NCBI GenBank assembly: GCA_010015655.1
Contig: ML976819.1
Coordinates: forward strand, 1 to 50,324
DNA from: Bimuria novae-zelandiae CBS 107.79
Taxonomy: Eukaryota > Ascomycota > Dothideomycetes > Pleosporales > Didymosphaeriaceae
Direction of reading: 5' to 3'
DNA: 50,324 bases
Below are positions 1 to 11,073 of the stretch, one piece after another. The notes beneath the pieces are model-generated. The model made no database searches. It was not told the origin of the DNA and worked only from the letters and a program-made list of their open reading frames with translations. Numbering within the stretch: position 1 is the stretch's first letter; the number at the start of each line of letters is the position of its first letter. Made by a program: the position numbers and the translations under genes.

Positions 1-3000
1 ACGTTTTTCCCGACAAATCGTCCACGGAGATCCACGAGATGGAGCTGCCTTACAAACTCCGCATGTTTCTGCTTTAAGAGCAACTTCGTGAGCCCGTCTA
101 CTAGCATCTTGGTTATTAGCACCCATCTCACATAGAGTCGTCCTGCCTCTACTTCTTAATAGATTCATATCTGGTGTATGTCCACGTGTTTAATGCTTAT
201 TTTTAGGCGGTCTTCCTGCTTGTTAACAATACTTACTGTCTGCTAGTTGTCACATATAATAACTAGCGTCTTATTTAGCTTAAAACTAATCCCCTTAAAA
301 AAGCGCAACTATTCCTAAAGTTATAATCTAGCAGTTAATAGAGCAAGTAGCTCTATCTTTATTGTTAACTTGCTAATAGTTCTTTGCACCGTAGATCTCT
401 AATTAACTAGCAAATTATATAGTAGGAAGAGATAGCCATAGCTACTCTAGCGCGTCTCTATAACGTCCGTATACGACGCGTCTAATGCTCCGTAAAAGAC
501 GGGATCGAGGTTACCTCTAGCGAGGATTTTGGTAGCGCTGTCGCCGTTGTCACTACTGCCCTGGAGAGCGTAGTACTTTGTTGCTAGGAGATAGACCCAC
601 ACCTTAAGTGCGTACTGTACATGCAACTGCCCAGGATTGGTAAGATAACATGCCAAAACAATATGCGAGCGCGCAATATCTGGACGCGTCTAGTAAGTAA
701 TATATGCTAAACTGCCAACTAATTGCTAGTAATACGTTTGTCGTTTAGCATCAGGCTCCTCTATAGAAGCCTGCAAGTTGTTTGCGTATTATAGCAGTGG
801 AGCCTCCGGCGTCTTGCCCTCCAGCTTCACATTAAATCGATGAGCGACCTTATTAATATACTTATCCTATAATAACCAAATCTTGCGCTGCTTCTTGTCT
901 CGAAGTACTCGTACGCCTAGGAACTATGTAAGTTCTCCTATTGTCTTTAAGTCGTAGTGTTTAACAAGCTTGCTAGCAATGCTATCGAACAAACGTTAGT
1001 TACTACAATAATAGGCGATTGTGATATCATCAACAAAGATAAACAATATAAGGTAATTGTTTGTATACAAGCATGGGAACCCTAGGACACGCTTAAGGCC
1101 CAATTTCTTAACTATGTAACGGAAATCTTTATACTAGAGCAGTACTAACTCCTTTAAACCATATAGAGCGCGCAAGACCTCTAGGAACTCGCTATCATCG
1201 CTAAAGACGTCTAGGGTCTTCACTAAGAGCTTACGATCAAGTAGGGCGTTTAAGAAAGCGTTAGGCGCGTCATACTACCAAAGCTCTAGGTCGAACTTAT
1301 TAGCAATCGCTAGTAGGGCCCGAAAACTTCGTGCTGCCAGCGTTGCTGCGTAAGTGTCTTTATACTACTCCTTAAGGTCTCCTCGTATAATAAGCCGCGC
1401 CTTAAACTTGTAAAGATGGCTGTTCTCGTCGAACTTGTAATTAAATACCTATATAAGCGGGAGCACCTTAATACCTTACTTAGCCACTATCTTTCTAGTT
1501 ATCTTTATCTTGCGGAAACAGCCCTTGTCCCACACCTGGCGATACTCTTGTTAAACGGCCTCTATAAACTGCTTGCCGAATTGGTGATATTTTAGCTAGT
1601 GTATAGACTTTGGTTTAGGCGGCAATTGGCTCCTGTGAAGTCGCTGGTTGTCAAGAAAGCTAGATTCGCCATTTTAGCCTTGCTTAACGTTTATTAAAGT
1701 TGTAAAAGCATAAAGATATTCGCTAACGCGCCTAGCGCTAAAAATTGCTATATATGACTAAGGATTATTATGGTTTGTTGGCCTACGCTCACGCCTGCCT
1801 GAAACAATATTTTCCTCCGAAAAATTAAGGTTTTGACGCTGAGGAGCATTGTTCGTATGCATATTAGGCATATAGTCTGGTATTTTAGTCGCAGAACGGT
1901 TTACGACTAGTTGCTGGGTAGGTAAAGGCGGTGTTAAGTACGCGTTGAAAAATTAAGTGTCTCTATCTTCTTGTGCTAAGACTCTTTCCCTATTAGGTAA
2001 GGCGCTTTATTCCTTATCACTACACTCCCAGGTCTGCGTGCTCCCCCTTGACACCAAATCCTCCTCACCCCCTAGCTACTGCTATAATTAAGCCTCGTCT
2101 TGCTCTAACTCGTTTTCTAGCGTTTGAATTTATTCGTCTAGAATGACGTTATCGCCTCGATTGTCCAGATTTCCAGCTACCGGGCATAATATGTCGCGAA
2201 ATGGAGTATCCACTATACGCTGCATCTCTTTAACTTGCTTAGTAATAGCGGAAGCCTTCTTATCCACTCTATGCTCAACTTAGGAGAGAACTCCCTTATT
2301 AGACGTAGTTAATTACTAGAGTAATGTACGCGCTCGCGCTTGCCGTGTTATTAGTAAGTCTTTCACTTTAATATTATCTTCATTTGGCATCTCTAGCACA
2401 TCTGACAGCTCGATAGATCTCGCAACTGCTTGCCCGTCATACACATCTTTGCTGCCTTTATAGAAACGACTTGGGTTAAAAACAACGTCTCTTACGCGAA
2501 CAACTTGGTCCTTTGTTGGCAGCCAAATCCTGAAGATATTAGTTAAATTGTACCCTACAAGATGGCCAATAAGAGCCCTGGACTGTGTCTTTGCAGCCTT
2601 TGGCAGGTGCTTGTTTAATACATATGCTCGACAACCAATAGGCCGCATATAGGAGACAATAGGCTTGTGTCTCCAAATAATCTCATACGGAGTTTTCCAG
2701 CCTAACGACCTTGTTAGCGTACAGTTAAGTAAGTACCTTGCCATCTTGTACATCTTATTCGCCAGCTTCTTAGGTAAGTTAGCCTGCAACGTTAGCGCTC
2801 TTACTCTTATGCTAAGCGTCTTCCTAGCTATTTCAGCGCTGCTGTTCTACTCTAGTGTGTCTAATGCCCGTAGCTCTAAGCGTATACCTAATTTATTATA
2901 GAAACTCTTAAACCTAAATCCCTTCTTGTTATTAGCTTTTATAACGATTACGTCGTAATTAAACTGCCTCTAGATCCGCCGAATTACGCTAAGTAGCTAG

Positions 3001-5006
3001 GGACGCAGCTCTCCCGCGTTTCTCGTCCTAGTTATTTCTACCTTATTCTTTTTAGAATACTTATCCACCGCATAAGTAGCGTACCTGTCGCGATTATAGC
3101 AGAGCTTGCCGTGCTCGCGGATTTATAAAACGTTAATAGCAATACGATAAAACAGGCGCTTTGCTACGTCTACTAGCGTACGCCTAGACACCTGCTACGT
3201 AAGCTTTACCTTATAATAGACCTAGTAATTAAGGTCCTGCTGCTCGACGTCCGTCACTTCAACGCTAACTATATTATCTTGTAAGTGTTAGACTGCCTCT
3301 CTTAATAAATAACCCTATATAGCATAAGCAAGCTTCGCGCTAAGTTTCTAGGCAGGTTTTAGTATCCTTAATAGCGCCGTCCTTATCGCAAAGGTAAATA
3401 ATGTTAGCTACTTTAGTCACTTGCTTGTCTCGACGTCTAGCAACCAGTGGCCCCGCCAGTACTCTAAATAAGCAATTACCCCTAAGCTTCTATATAGAAC
3501 GTCTCTGCCAGAGTTAAAGTGAATGCCTACATCACGATAGCGGCCCAGGCCCATAACGCTTGTTAAGAAGCCTAGCACAAAGGCGACGTAAGTAAGTGCC
3601 AAGCTCTTAATACTAGACAGCGTACAGACAGAGAGGCTAACTTTACCCCAGGCTTCTACTAGAATGTGACTTACTCTGGCAGTAATAGTCCCGCCGTTAT
3701 GCTCCTTACGCTCCCTCTCCTAGCCTACCTAGTCCTCTAAATTAACAATGTAAGTATTGCTGCCTAGGTCTAGAATCTAGCGGTTTTATAAACCGTCATC
3801 TTCTGCAATAGCTGCGACTTTAAGATCTCTGAAAGGCGGAGAGTCGTCGTCTATAAGGATAGCCTCTGCTGTAAAATTTGCTATATAAGTGGCTAGAGTA
3901 GTAGGAGCTTTACCGTCGTCCGCTGTAATTATCTCCTTGATATCTATATTATTACGCTTACGCCATTTGCCTAGGTACTCCTCTACCTTTTCTTTTAAGC
4001 CAGCGTTGTTCTAGTAAGCCTTCTTAATGCGCTCTCGTATAGACTTTTTATCCTTAAAGTCCACGCGCCTGCCTTTAGCATGTAGGTTAAGGTAATAGTA
4101 GTTTTCCTACTAGTGGCGAAATCTACATAAGTAGTTCTTGCCCTTATTGTTAGAGCTATCCTTATCTATCTCTTAGATAGTCTTTGCTGCTTAAAGCTCT
4201 CCTGCTATTACTATAAGTTAAAGGGCCCTAGGTCGAGTTATCTATAAGTAGTCCTTGTATGTCGCGATCTTGTCTTCTAATAATAGAGTAGTTGTCTAGC
4301 TAGTGCGCTATTACTTAAGATAACTCGCTAGCGCAGGCGCTCTATACTCTAGATCTATTACCTTAATAGCTACTAGAAAATCCTCTACTAATTAGTTATC
4401 TACGACGTCTAATAGCGAAACTGCATGCGCCTGCCTTGTCACGTTAAGCTAGTCCCTTAGCCAAATCTCTATACTCTTATCCCTTAGTAGCATATATAAT
4501 TAACGATACTTCTCCTTTAGTTCGCGCTTAATTGTGGTTGTCGTGAGCGATAAGTAGGCCTTAAGGGTAATTAGACGTGTATAAGTAGTATTCTTGCCTT
4601 ATAGCAAGTATAGGTTGCGTTAATATATAGTGCGCGCTATTTTAGAGTTAAAGATAGCAAGCGCTCTTTACTAACGCTTAAATACTAGAAGATCTTGCTT
4701 ATACCTCTAATATAAGAATTAGTAGCGCGTAAATCCTTTGTTATTAAGATCTTGCTTAGTGTAATTTACTAGTATAGGGATTAGTTCCCTATTTGCCCCT
4801 GCGCGTGGCAACGCGTCTTTTGGCTCTAGCGGAGTAGGCGCTGTTAATTGCCTTAAATCTGCCTCCGGCACGTTAGGATCCACGTACTCCCACAGCCCAT
4901 GCTGTTGCGCTGTATCTTTACGCAAAAATAGCCATGATTGCCAGTCCTTGGGCGTCTCAAGGATTACTCCCATCGCTCGGGATGCTGCCTGCAATTCGGC
5001 CGTCAT
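1..5006 (-). pseudogene. Copia-1 gag-pol polyprotein, multiply stopped
   Basis: The gag start is the ATG at 5006 (reads MTAELQAASRAMG), with an open stretch to 4719 that carries the copia-gag N-terminus (KDWQSWLFLRKDTAQ). A degraded CxC...H...C-type knuckle lies near 4100-4135. Protease is marked by ILDLGSNTY at about 3749-3780. An open stretch at 3417-3602 follows, and the integrase C-terminal part is open at 2316-2789 (GWKTPYEI, IGCRAYVLNK, LVGYN). Reverse transcriptase is marked by FVDDI at about 1024-1040, with both aspartates kept. The RNase H/C-terminal part is open at 447-656. Between these, stops are nearly all TAG or TAA replacing probable Gln or Trp codons. It is a non-autonomous relic; product order and family are certain, exact exon-level boundaries are not. 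Confidence 0.85.
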
Positions 5007-5119
5007 CGTGATTGTATGGAGAGGGCAAACAAATAGTATGTGTGAAAGATCAGACGACTAAGAGCAATCACCGACTGCAATAGCTGAGTTGCCCGACAAA
5101 ACGCTATACCGGGCTCATA

Positions 5120-5385
5120 ACTATGAACTAAATAACTAATGTATATCCCCGTCTGCCTCTAGAGGTAAGCTATCTCCTATATACCCAGGCGCAAACATCC
5201 TAGATAACTGGCAAACAGCAAACAAAAGGAAAATAAGCCATCAGCTCGGTGGCAAACATCAAAAACAAACAAAAGGAAAACAAGCCATCAGCTCAGTGGC
5301 AAACATCAAACCTCACAGAGTGCTCCATCGCTAGACCTCTGACCCGAGACCTAGACCTGGACAGTTCGTTTAATTAGCCACAACA
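5120..5385 (-). repeat. Probable 5' LTR of copia-1
   Basis: This stretch lies just outside the putative primer binding site and before single-copy-looking DNA. On the minus strand it could start TGTTGTGGCTAATTAAACG (right end near 5385). It holds a short direct-repeat array, common in LTR U3 regions. The partner LTR is outside the window, so the ends are a guess. Confidence 0.45.
5210..5310. repeat. Tandem repeat, about 41-47 bp unit, 2.3 copies
   Basis: The unit begins GGCAAACA and ends AGCCATCAGCTC(G/A)GT. Copies are at 5210-5250, 5251-5297 and a partial third at 5298-5310. The second copy has a small insertion (AAAAAC). It sits inside the putative copia-1 LTR and may be a promoter or enhancer repeat of that LTR. 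Confidence 0.8.
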
Positions 5386-5647
5386 ATGACTCGGGTTTTC
5401 ATTGACCCAAACCGCCGCATAGGTCAGGCAAAGCTCCCGGAGGACTGGACTGTCATGCGGGGCTAGTTCCTTGGCACCCCGCCACTCAGCGGCCCAACGG
5501 AGAATTCAAAGACCCACGTATTTGCGGAGTTTGGCGGAGTATAGGCCGAGAATGGTATGATATCCAGATCTAGTTACAGCCCACGGAATAAAGGCCCTCG
5601 GAATTAATTGGGATTGGTCACTACGCGCGTTCCGTCTTCTGCTCGTA
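5386..5647. other. Non-coding stretch left of the Tc1 element
   Basis: No gene is supported here. Base composition is balanced and there is no RIP signature. Before the Tc1 insertion it was continuous with 6918-7244, so it is probably distal upstream DNA of the saponin-hydrolase-like gene. Confidence 0.5.
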
Positions 5648-5710
5648 AAGGTGGTAGCATGAATCGATGAGTAGTGGTGCTTAGCGCAAGGGCCATGGAA
5701 GTGTATCGAA
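5648..5710 (+). repeat. Left terminal inverted repeat of the Tc1 element
   Basis: 63 bp, nearly the reverse complement of 6853-6915. The outermost base is A where the right end has C, and there are a few internal mismatches. Confidence 0.93.
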
Positions 5711-5770
5711 TATTCCTTACTCCAATAGAAATCAGTATATATTTCATGAATCACCTATGACTAACAATGC

Positions 5771-6799
5771 ATGGTTATCCACCATCGTCTCAGCTATCAA
5801 GAACGCGCCCGTATACACGCTCTACACTATACTGCTGGCTGGCCATGTACATGGATCTCCCGAGAGCTCCAAATCCCATACGAGACTGTACGCCGGTGTA
5901 CGAAGGAGCAGATTACTCCCTCAAAGCCGCGCGGTAGGTCTGCTCTCTTGAGTACTCCTCTCCGCCAACGCCTCGTTTCTCACGCTATAGCCTCTCACGA
6001 GCTGAGGCTCAAGCCTCTGAGAGAGATAGCTCACGAGCTCAACATCAACCTTGATCAACGTACGCTCACGAAGGCCTTCGCTAAGGAGGGCTATTACCGA
6101 CGTGTAGCTACAGAGAAGCCTCTTCTGACACGAATCCATATCAACAATCGACTCTGGTGGGCAGCTATCTGCGTAGCCTGGCCTCAATTGATCTAGAATA
6201 GAGTTATCTGGTCTGACGAGGCCTCGTTTCAAGTAGGGAGAGGAAAGGTGTACGTCACACGGAGGCCAGAGGAGAAGTATCTCCAGGCCTGTTGCGTGCC
6301 AAAGTTCAAGGACTTCAGCTGCGTACACGTCTGGGCCTGTATAGGTGGAGATGGCTCAAAGGGCCCTCTCCTCGTATGGGACCGAGAGACCTGGGGTAAC
6401 TTCACCTCAGCCTCCTATATCCAGCGTGTGATCCCTCTCATCCAGAGCTTCAAGCAGGAGCATGAGATCTTCCGTGTGGGTATAGCCAACAGCCTCCTCA
6501 TGCAAGATAAAGCCTCTTCCCACACAGCCAAGACCACGAAGCAGGCTCTTCACGAGCGAGCTATCCGCCTGCTTTGGTGGCCAGCTTGCTCTCCCGATCT
6601 CAACCCTATCGAGAACGTGTGGAGACTACTCAAATCACGCGTACAAAAGTGGTTCCCAACGACGAAGGCAGAGCTGATTACATATATTCAAGAGGAGTGG
6701 GAGAGACTTGCGCTGAGTGAGATTCAGAAGTACTGTACGAATATGAGAGATCGCTGCCAGGCTGTCCTCGCAGCTCGTAGAGGGCACACACTATTCTGA
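5771..6799 (+). pseudogene. Tc1-type transposase with one in-frame stop (DD34E)
   Basis: The frame runs 343 codons from the ATG at 5771 to the stop ending at 6799, the normal Tc1 transposase length. Its only lesion is TAG at 6194-6196 (codon 142). The N-terminal part (about residues 5-60) looks like a helix-turn-helix of homeodomain type (LSYQERARIHAL). The catalytic triad is visible: D149 in WSDEASF, D246 in LLMQDKASSH, E281 in SPDLNPIENVW, with exactly 34 residues between D246 and E281, the Tc1 hallmark. The stop falls 7 codons before the first catalytic Asp, so a truncated product would lack the whole catalytic core. CAG to TAG is the simplest origin. Restart at a downstream codon would lose D149. 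Confidence 0.93.
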
Positions 6800-6852
6800 G
6801 CCATGAAGCTAGTCCTAAATTTGTATATAAAATACGCTGTATTTGTGACAGG

Positions 6853-6915
6853 TTCGATGCACTTCCATGGCCCTTGCGCTAAGCCCCCCTACTCATCGAT
6901 TCATGCTACCACCTG
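6853..6915 (-). repeat. Right terminal inverted repeat of the Tc1 element
   Basis: 63 bp, followed by the TA target duplicate at 6916-6917. Confidence 0.93.
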
Positions 6916-6918
6916 TAC

Positions 6919-6938
6919 ACGAACCGTACCCGGTTCGT
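6919..6938. promoter_or_regulatory. Short perfect palindrome ACGAACCG-tacc-CGGTTCGT
   Basis: An 8-bp inverted repeat with a 4-bp spacer, two bases from the Tc1 insertion site and about 310 bp upstream of the saponin-hydrolase-like ATG. It resembles a site for a dimeric regulator (CCG-N-CGG type), but no factor can be named. Confidence 0.35.
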
Positions 6939-7144
6939 ATTCTTGCCCCTCGCTTATCAATCTGACCTCCCTCATCCACAACCGCTGCTTTGACCAGAGG
7001 CAGATGATCGAAGTGTGCGCCAAGTGGGTGGCCTTGACCTATTTTGCTATGCCATGCCAAAAGAATCCTTCAAGATGTACCCTGAGCCGAGGAGATTACA
7101 GTCAGACTGGCAGGAATCGACGCTCGATCTTGTTAAGTACCTAG

Positions 7145-7155
7145 GTATATATATA
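7145..7155 (+). promoter_or_regulatory. Likely TATA box of the saponin-hydrolase-like gene
   Basis: GTATATATATA lies about 90-100 bp before the ATG at 7245, a plausible core-promoter spacing for a filamentous fungus. It is on the gene side of the Tc1 insertion, so the core promoter is intact while more distal DNA has been pushed 1.27 kb away. Confidence 0.5.
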
Positions 7156-7244
7156 CTCCCATGTCATGACAGCTTTTTTGATTTTGGACTCATCCCTCTC
7201 ACAAATCCTCCTCACTTTCGGCTTGTTAGCCTGCCTCGTTGACA

Positions 7245-9149
7245 ATGCGGCTGTCTCTGACTACCGGCCTCTTCTTGCTCGCCGCTACGGCAGAGTCGCT
7301 GTCTCTCGGTGACAATATCCAGGGGCCATCTGCGAAGAAACCACCGCTACCTCCTAAGCCTGAGCCAATCTCCCTCAAGACACTGCTTCTTCCTCCTGCA
7401 GTAGCCGACGATGCACCTGTGGGCGGTTGTGACGCAAAGGCAAATCCTAGGGGAACTGGCTGTCTTGGACGAACTGCCTACTTTCAAGGAGGAGGTTTTT
7501 CACCTGACGGGAACCATGTCTTCGCCGAAGTGAACTTTGTTGGCGCCCCTACTGCTCCCAATCCCTCGAGTATCTACAACGGATCGCAGCTCATCTTGGT
7601 CAAGGCAGATGGCAAGACGTTCCCGAACGGCGACACTTGGAAGTGCCTCACGTGCGGCGTTCCTCACGAGGAGGGCATGTTTGACAATCCTCAAGCCTTC
7701 TTAGATGGTAAACGTGTACTTGCCGGCCTCCGCATTGTCGATTGTGGCAAATATGACTTGACAAGTAACAAGTGCACGCCAGAGACCACCAATGTCTATC
7801 CCCTCCGAGTGAACGCGAGCCCCGATGGCTCAGGCCGTGGTCTTGATATCCGGGAACTACGTCTAAATCCCGACAACGTGCATTTGGGCTTCAATGCCTT
7901 TGCCATCATCAACGGCAAGCTTAACCAGCATGGGTACTTCTCAAGGCTCTCTTTCAACCCTTCTCCTACCAATGGACTTCCGTTAGGCCCCCGATACGAT
8001 CTGATCAACGTAACTCGACTTTCAAACCTTGCAAACCCAGCTCCAGTTGAGGTCGAGGGCGACAAAATCATCTTGACACGCAACGCTATCACAGTAGGCG
8101 AGTTCAGAGGCTTCAGCGGAGATGGCAAGGAAGCGGCTTGGATTGGATACCCGGCCGAATCATCCAACGTCGATGCCTTCGCTACTGATTTATCGACGGG
8201 GGTCAACCGCCGGTTGACAATGCATCCCGAGTATATTGACCCAATCGATTTCTCTCGACATGGTAACTGGATGGCGATCATGGACACTCGTGGGACTAAC
8301 CGTAATATGTTCCTTTCTGGAATGCGCTATGTTCCTCCTCTCACTGATCTCGTCACCACGCCGGTCACCGCTTCTGTCCGAAATAATGGCCGTAGAAGAT
8401 TCTTCCGACCTATCTTGCTGGATCCATACGGTGACCGTGGTGATTATTTCGGCCAGAGAATCAATGACCAAGGATCTGGCAAGGCCGGCAGCGGTGATTA
8501 CAATGACCCTGAGTGGAACGGCAGAGCGGACCCCAGGTGGTCATTCGACGGCACAAAGATCGTGTACTGGGAAGAACAAACGATTTCTCCTGCGTGCGGT
8601 GGCGAGAATCCCCTGCCATGCTACCCCTCTAAGCAACGGGATGGCATCGCCCAGCGTATAGTTGTCGCAACTCTGACGAGCCGCAAGCCGCGTCCCCCAC
8701 CAAAGGTCGAGATTCTTTCAGACATTGTTCCGTGGGGTGAGCCCTATGTTCCCGGCACCGCGCCCGCTGCTGGTCCAGAGTTACCCGCTGGAAATTACAC
8801 GCTCAAGGGTCAATTTTCCGGATTCGCAAAGGTTGAGCTACTGCATGACCCTCAGACTTCTCTCCTCGACACTGTCAGCGTTGCATACTTTGGGTTTTCT
8901 GACGATGGCAAGGCCTTCCTCAATGGCACTGAAAGAGTCAAGTCTCGCACCATCAACTTGTCCAAATTTAACATCGATTGGCATTCGGACTTGACTCAGA
9001 CAGTCGGCAACGTGGTAAACACCAAAAAGAGTGGGCCTGGCGGGTTGCAGGTTGAGATGGATTTTTCGGTCAACATCTTTATTGCGAATGGTACACTTGT
9101 GACAGAGCTTGACGGCGTGAAGTACTTCCAGCCTCAGAACAATACGTAG
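7245..9149 (+). CDS. Secreted saponin-hydrolase-like beta-propeller protein
   Basis: Intronless frame of 634 codons plus stop. The ATG at 7245 (context GACAATG) is chosen over an in-frame TTG two codons earlier. Residues 1-19 form a signal peptide (MRLSLTTGLFLLAATAES), followed by a Pro/Lys-rich linker. Blade-like strands of TolB/PD40 type recur: FSPDGN 85, FSGDGK 290, FSRHGN 336, WSFDGT 432, FSDDGK 551. Paired Cys (62/73, 134/137, 167/177, 451/459) and several Asn-X-Ser/Thr sites fit an extracellular glycoprotein. Overall layout and length match the fungal saponin hydrolase family, whose studied members release soyasapogenol B from soyasaponins, so a role against plant triterpenoid glycosides is likely. 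Family assignment is from remembered motifs; substrate is inference. Its codons show no RIP damage although repeats flank it on both sides. Confidence 0.82.
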   Translation: MRLSLTTGLFLLAATAESLSLGDNIQGPSAKKPPLPPKPEPISLKTLLLPPAVADDAPVGGCDAKANPRGTGCLGRTAYFQGGGFSPDGNHVFAEVNFVGAPTAPNPSSIYNGSQLILVKADGKTFPNGDTWKCLTCGVPHEEGMFDNPQAFLDGKRVLAGLRIVDCGKYDLTSNKCTPETTNVYPLRVNASPDGSGRGLDIRELRLNPDNVHLGFNAFAIINGKLNQHGYFSRLSFNPSPTNGLPLGPRYDLINVTRLSNLANPAPVEVEGDKIILTRNAITVGEFRGFSGDGKEAAWIGYPAESSNVDAFATDLSTGVNRRLTMHPEYIDPIDFSRHGNWMAIMDTRGTNRNMFLSGMRYVPPLTDLVTTPVTASVRNNGRRRFFRPILLDPYGDRGDYFGQRINDQGSGKAGSGDYNDPEWNGRADPRWSFDGTKIVYWEEQTISPACGGENPLPCYPSKQRDGIAQRIVVATLTSRKPRPPPKVEILSDIVPWGEPYVPGTAPAAGPELPAGNYTLKGQFSGFAKVELLHDPQTSLLDTVSVAYFGFSDDGKAFLNGTERVKSRTINLSKFNIDWHSDLTQTVGNVVNTKKSGPGGLQVEMDFSVNIFIANGTLVTELDGVKYFQPQNNT

Positions 9150-10967
9150 TTTAATACGAATAGGAATAATAGATACAACTTCTATTCCTACTCTGTAAAA
9201 GCGATGAGGTTTCCAATTGTTTCTCCTAATGATATCTTTGTATATGTGAATGTAACATTACCAAGGACCGTCATAGTCATCAATCCAGGATACTCATAAA
9301 GAATAAGTGCATTGACTGAACTACTTAGTGTCGCAGATACAGATAGAGAGTTAGAGCTGATATGTACTCAGATCAGAAAGCCAAAAGAGAAGGTGAAGAT
9401 ACTACTGGGCAGACCTATGTTAAATACACGTCTCCCCACGACCTAATACTACTACAGAGAGGGTGAGCCGGCCAAGGCTAAATATTCAAAGCATTATAGC
9501 GAAAGAGTATCCTATTATCGCCACAAAGAGGCACGAAATTGAGATCGTCAATACAAATTCGCACTTGTAGCCCTGGAAGTGAATGCCATTTCCGACTCTA
9601 CAATGACTGGCCCACTCATTTCATTCTTCGTGGTTAATTCCAGAGCAATCCAGCCTCCAGCAGCAGTATCTCAGCTACCTATGTATGTAACGAACTTCTC
9701 TATGTTTCTTCTGGATGGTTTCAATTTACCACCTGAGACTCTCAAGGTCAGAGGTCAGTCTCTCTTCTCCTAGACTTCCGCTAATGAGCTCGTATAAAAC
9801 AGTCTTATAAATTACCTATTACGAAAAAGTTCGACACACACAGAGATAGATACCCCGCGATGAGTTTTGCAAGACACGTTCTGATCCCTCTACGAAATAT
9901 ATACAGGAGAGGAATTTACAAATATAAGTAGCAGCGAGACATAGCCGAGAAGGGGTTAGTGAGATGAAATGATGACAACGACGTTGAACCTGGCTTAGTG
10001 TCTGCTGCAAAATTCTTGACGTGGCCTGGCTCTCAGACTGTCTGCGCACAAGCATAGCACCGAATGGGAGAACACGCAAGTACTACTCTCTATTATTAAT
10101 ATATTATTACTTAATAAAATCTTAATTAGCAACTACTGCACGTTCAAGCCCAAAGTTCCTAGCCTAAGACGCTTAAGTGGGAAATTATTTAAATTTAAGA
10201 TAGTTAATTATTTGGCAATTCTCCTTCTGCACGACAAAATGCATTAATACACATTGTATTTAATATGCCTAATAGAAATGATATATACCATATAACAGAC
10301 CTTCACGCCACGTAATTTCCCACTGTATCTCAAATTCTGATGGCAGTCAGGCTCTGGTAACCGCCGAACGGTCCTTTCAAAGCAGCCTTAATCAGCTGTG
10401 AAAACAGAAGAATTGTCAGTATACCTCTCTAACTAAACTCTATAAAGTCAACTCGACGCTGCGAGAATTTATCTTTAGTCCCTAAAAACTAAGCCCCCTT
10501 TCCACACGCAGGTATATTAGGGGTATATACTAAGTCGAAAGCACATTTACTCTGCTTCTCTGCAGGATTAAGAACGAGAGAAAGGAAAACACATTTCTCT
10601 TACAATAAATAACGAGACAAGTCTCTTACAAAGCATTCTCAAGAAAGCCTGTTGATTTGTATTGCAATAGAATACACATGTACTATTCTTCTCTATCATC
10701 ACTAAGTCATGTATCAATCTTCAGCCCCAAGCCTAAGTCTGCTTTTCCTTTTTTGACTTTTAAAAGCACAGCACTGACTTCAAAGCAGGTAAGATTCGTA
10801 TGGTAGAAGCTGTAGTAACTGAAACTCGAGTAGACTATCGGCATAATTATTTGTTGGAATCGTGGTTATTGACGGTGCTAATTTCAAGATGTGCGAAGAC
10901 TTATAAGCCGTTACTAGGCACAGTGTATTGACTAATAAGATTGGATTGGATTAATATGAGGCGGGGT
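9150..10967. other. Long non-coding stretch right of the saponin-hydrolase-like gene
   Basis: The first few hundred bases should hold the 3' UTR and polyadenylation site (AT-rich, with AATAATAGATAC and CATAAAGAATAAG just after the stop). No frame looks like a protein, no tRNA or terminal repeats were seen. Composition is AT-leaning but lacks the dense TAG/CTA pattern of the RIP-mutated elements. It may contain worn repeat fragments that I cannot identify. Confidence 0.5.
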
Positions 10968-10968
10968 T

Positions 10969-11063
<95 letters not shown>

Positions 11064-11073
11064 NNNNNNNNNN

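Larger units (their letters stand above)
1..5385 (-). mobile_element. Copia-1: Ty1/copia LTR retrotransposon, 3' part outside window
   Basis: Reading the minus strand from right to left gives the copia order gag, protease, integrase, reverse transcriptase, RNase H. The 3' LTR would lie beyond base 1. A probable primer binding site is at about 5109-5122 (minus-strand TTATGAGCCCGG, like an internal initiator-Met tRNA half). The 5' LTR then probably runs from about 5120 to about 5385, but with no second LTR in the window the outer boundary is inferred. RIP-like CA-to-TA changes have put many TAG/TAA stops in the coding region, though mutation is lighter than in the gypsy elements further right. 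No intact polyprotein remains. Confidence 0.85.
5648..6915 (+). mobile_element. Tc1/mariner-type DNA transposon, complete, TA target duplication
   Basis: The element is 1268 bp. Terminal inverted repeats of 63 bp are at 5648-5710 and 6853-6915, with only a few mismatches (ends read AAGGTGGTAGCATGAATCG on the left and CAGGTGGTAGCATGAATCG on the right, read inward). It is flanked by TA at 5646-5647 and 6916-6917. One transposase frame lies inside. The element is nearly free of RIP-like change, so it arrived late or as a single copy. It is inserted 329 bp upstream of the ATG of the saponin-hydrolase-like gene. Confidence 0.95.

Noticed and set aside
5210..5310. Direct repeats considered as a CRISPR-like array
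   Set aside because: Units are adjacent with no spacers, the organism is a fungus, and they fit an LTR repeat.
7500..8994. Several open frames of 64-163 codons on both strands inside the saponin-hydrolase-like gene
   Set aside because: Shadows of the real plus-strand frame; no domains, and the main frame explains the region.
9579..10079. Two short open frames (64 and 86 codons) in the stretch after the saponin-hydrolase-like gene
   Set aside because: No protein-like composition or motif; chance frames in non-coding DNA.
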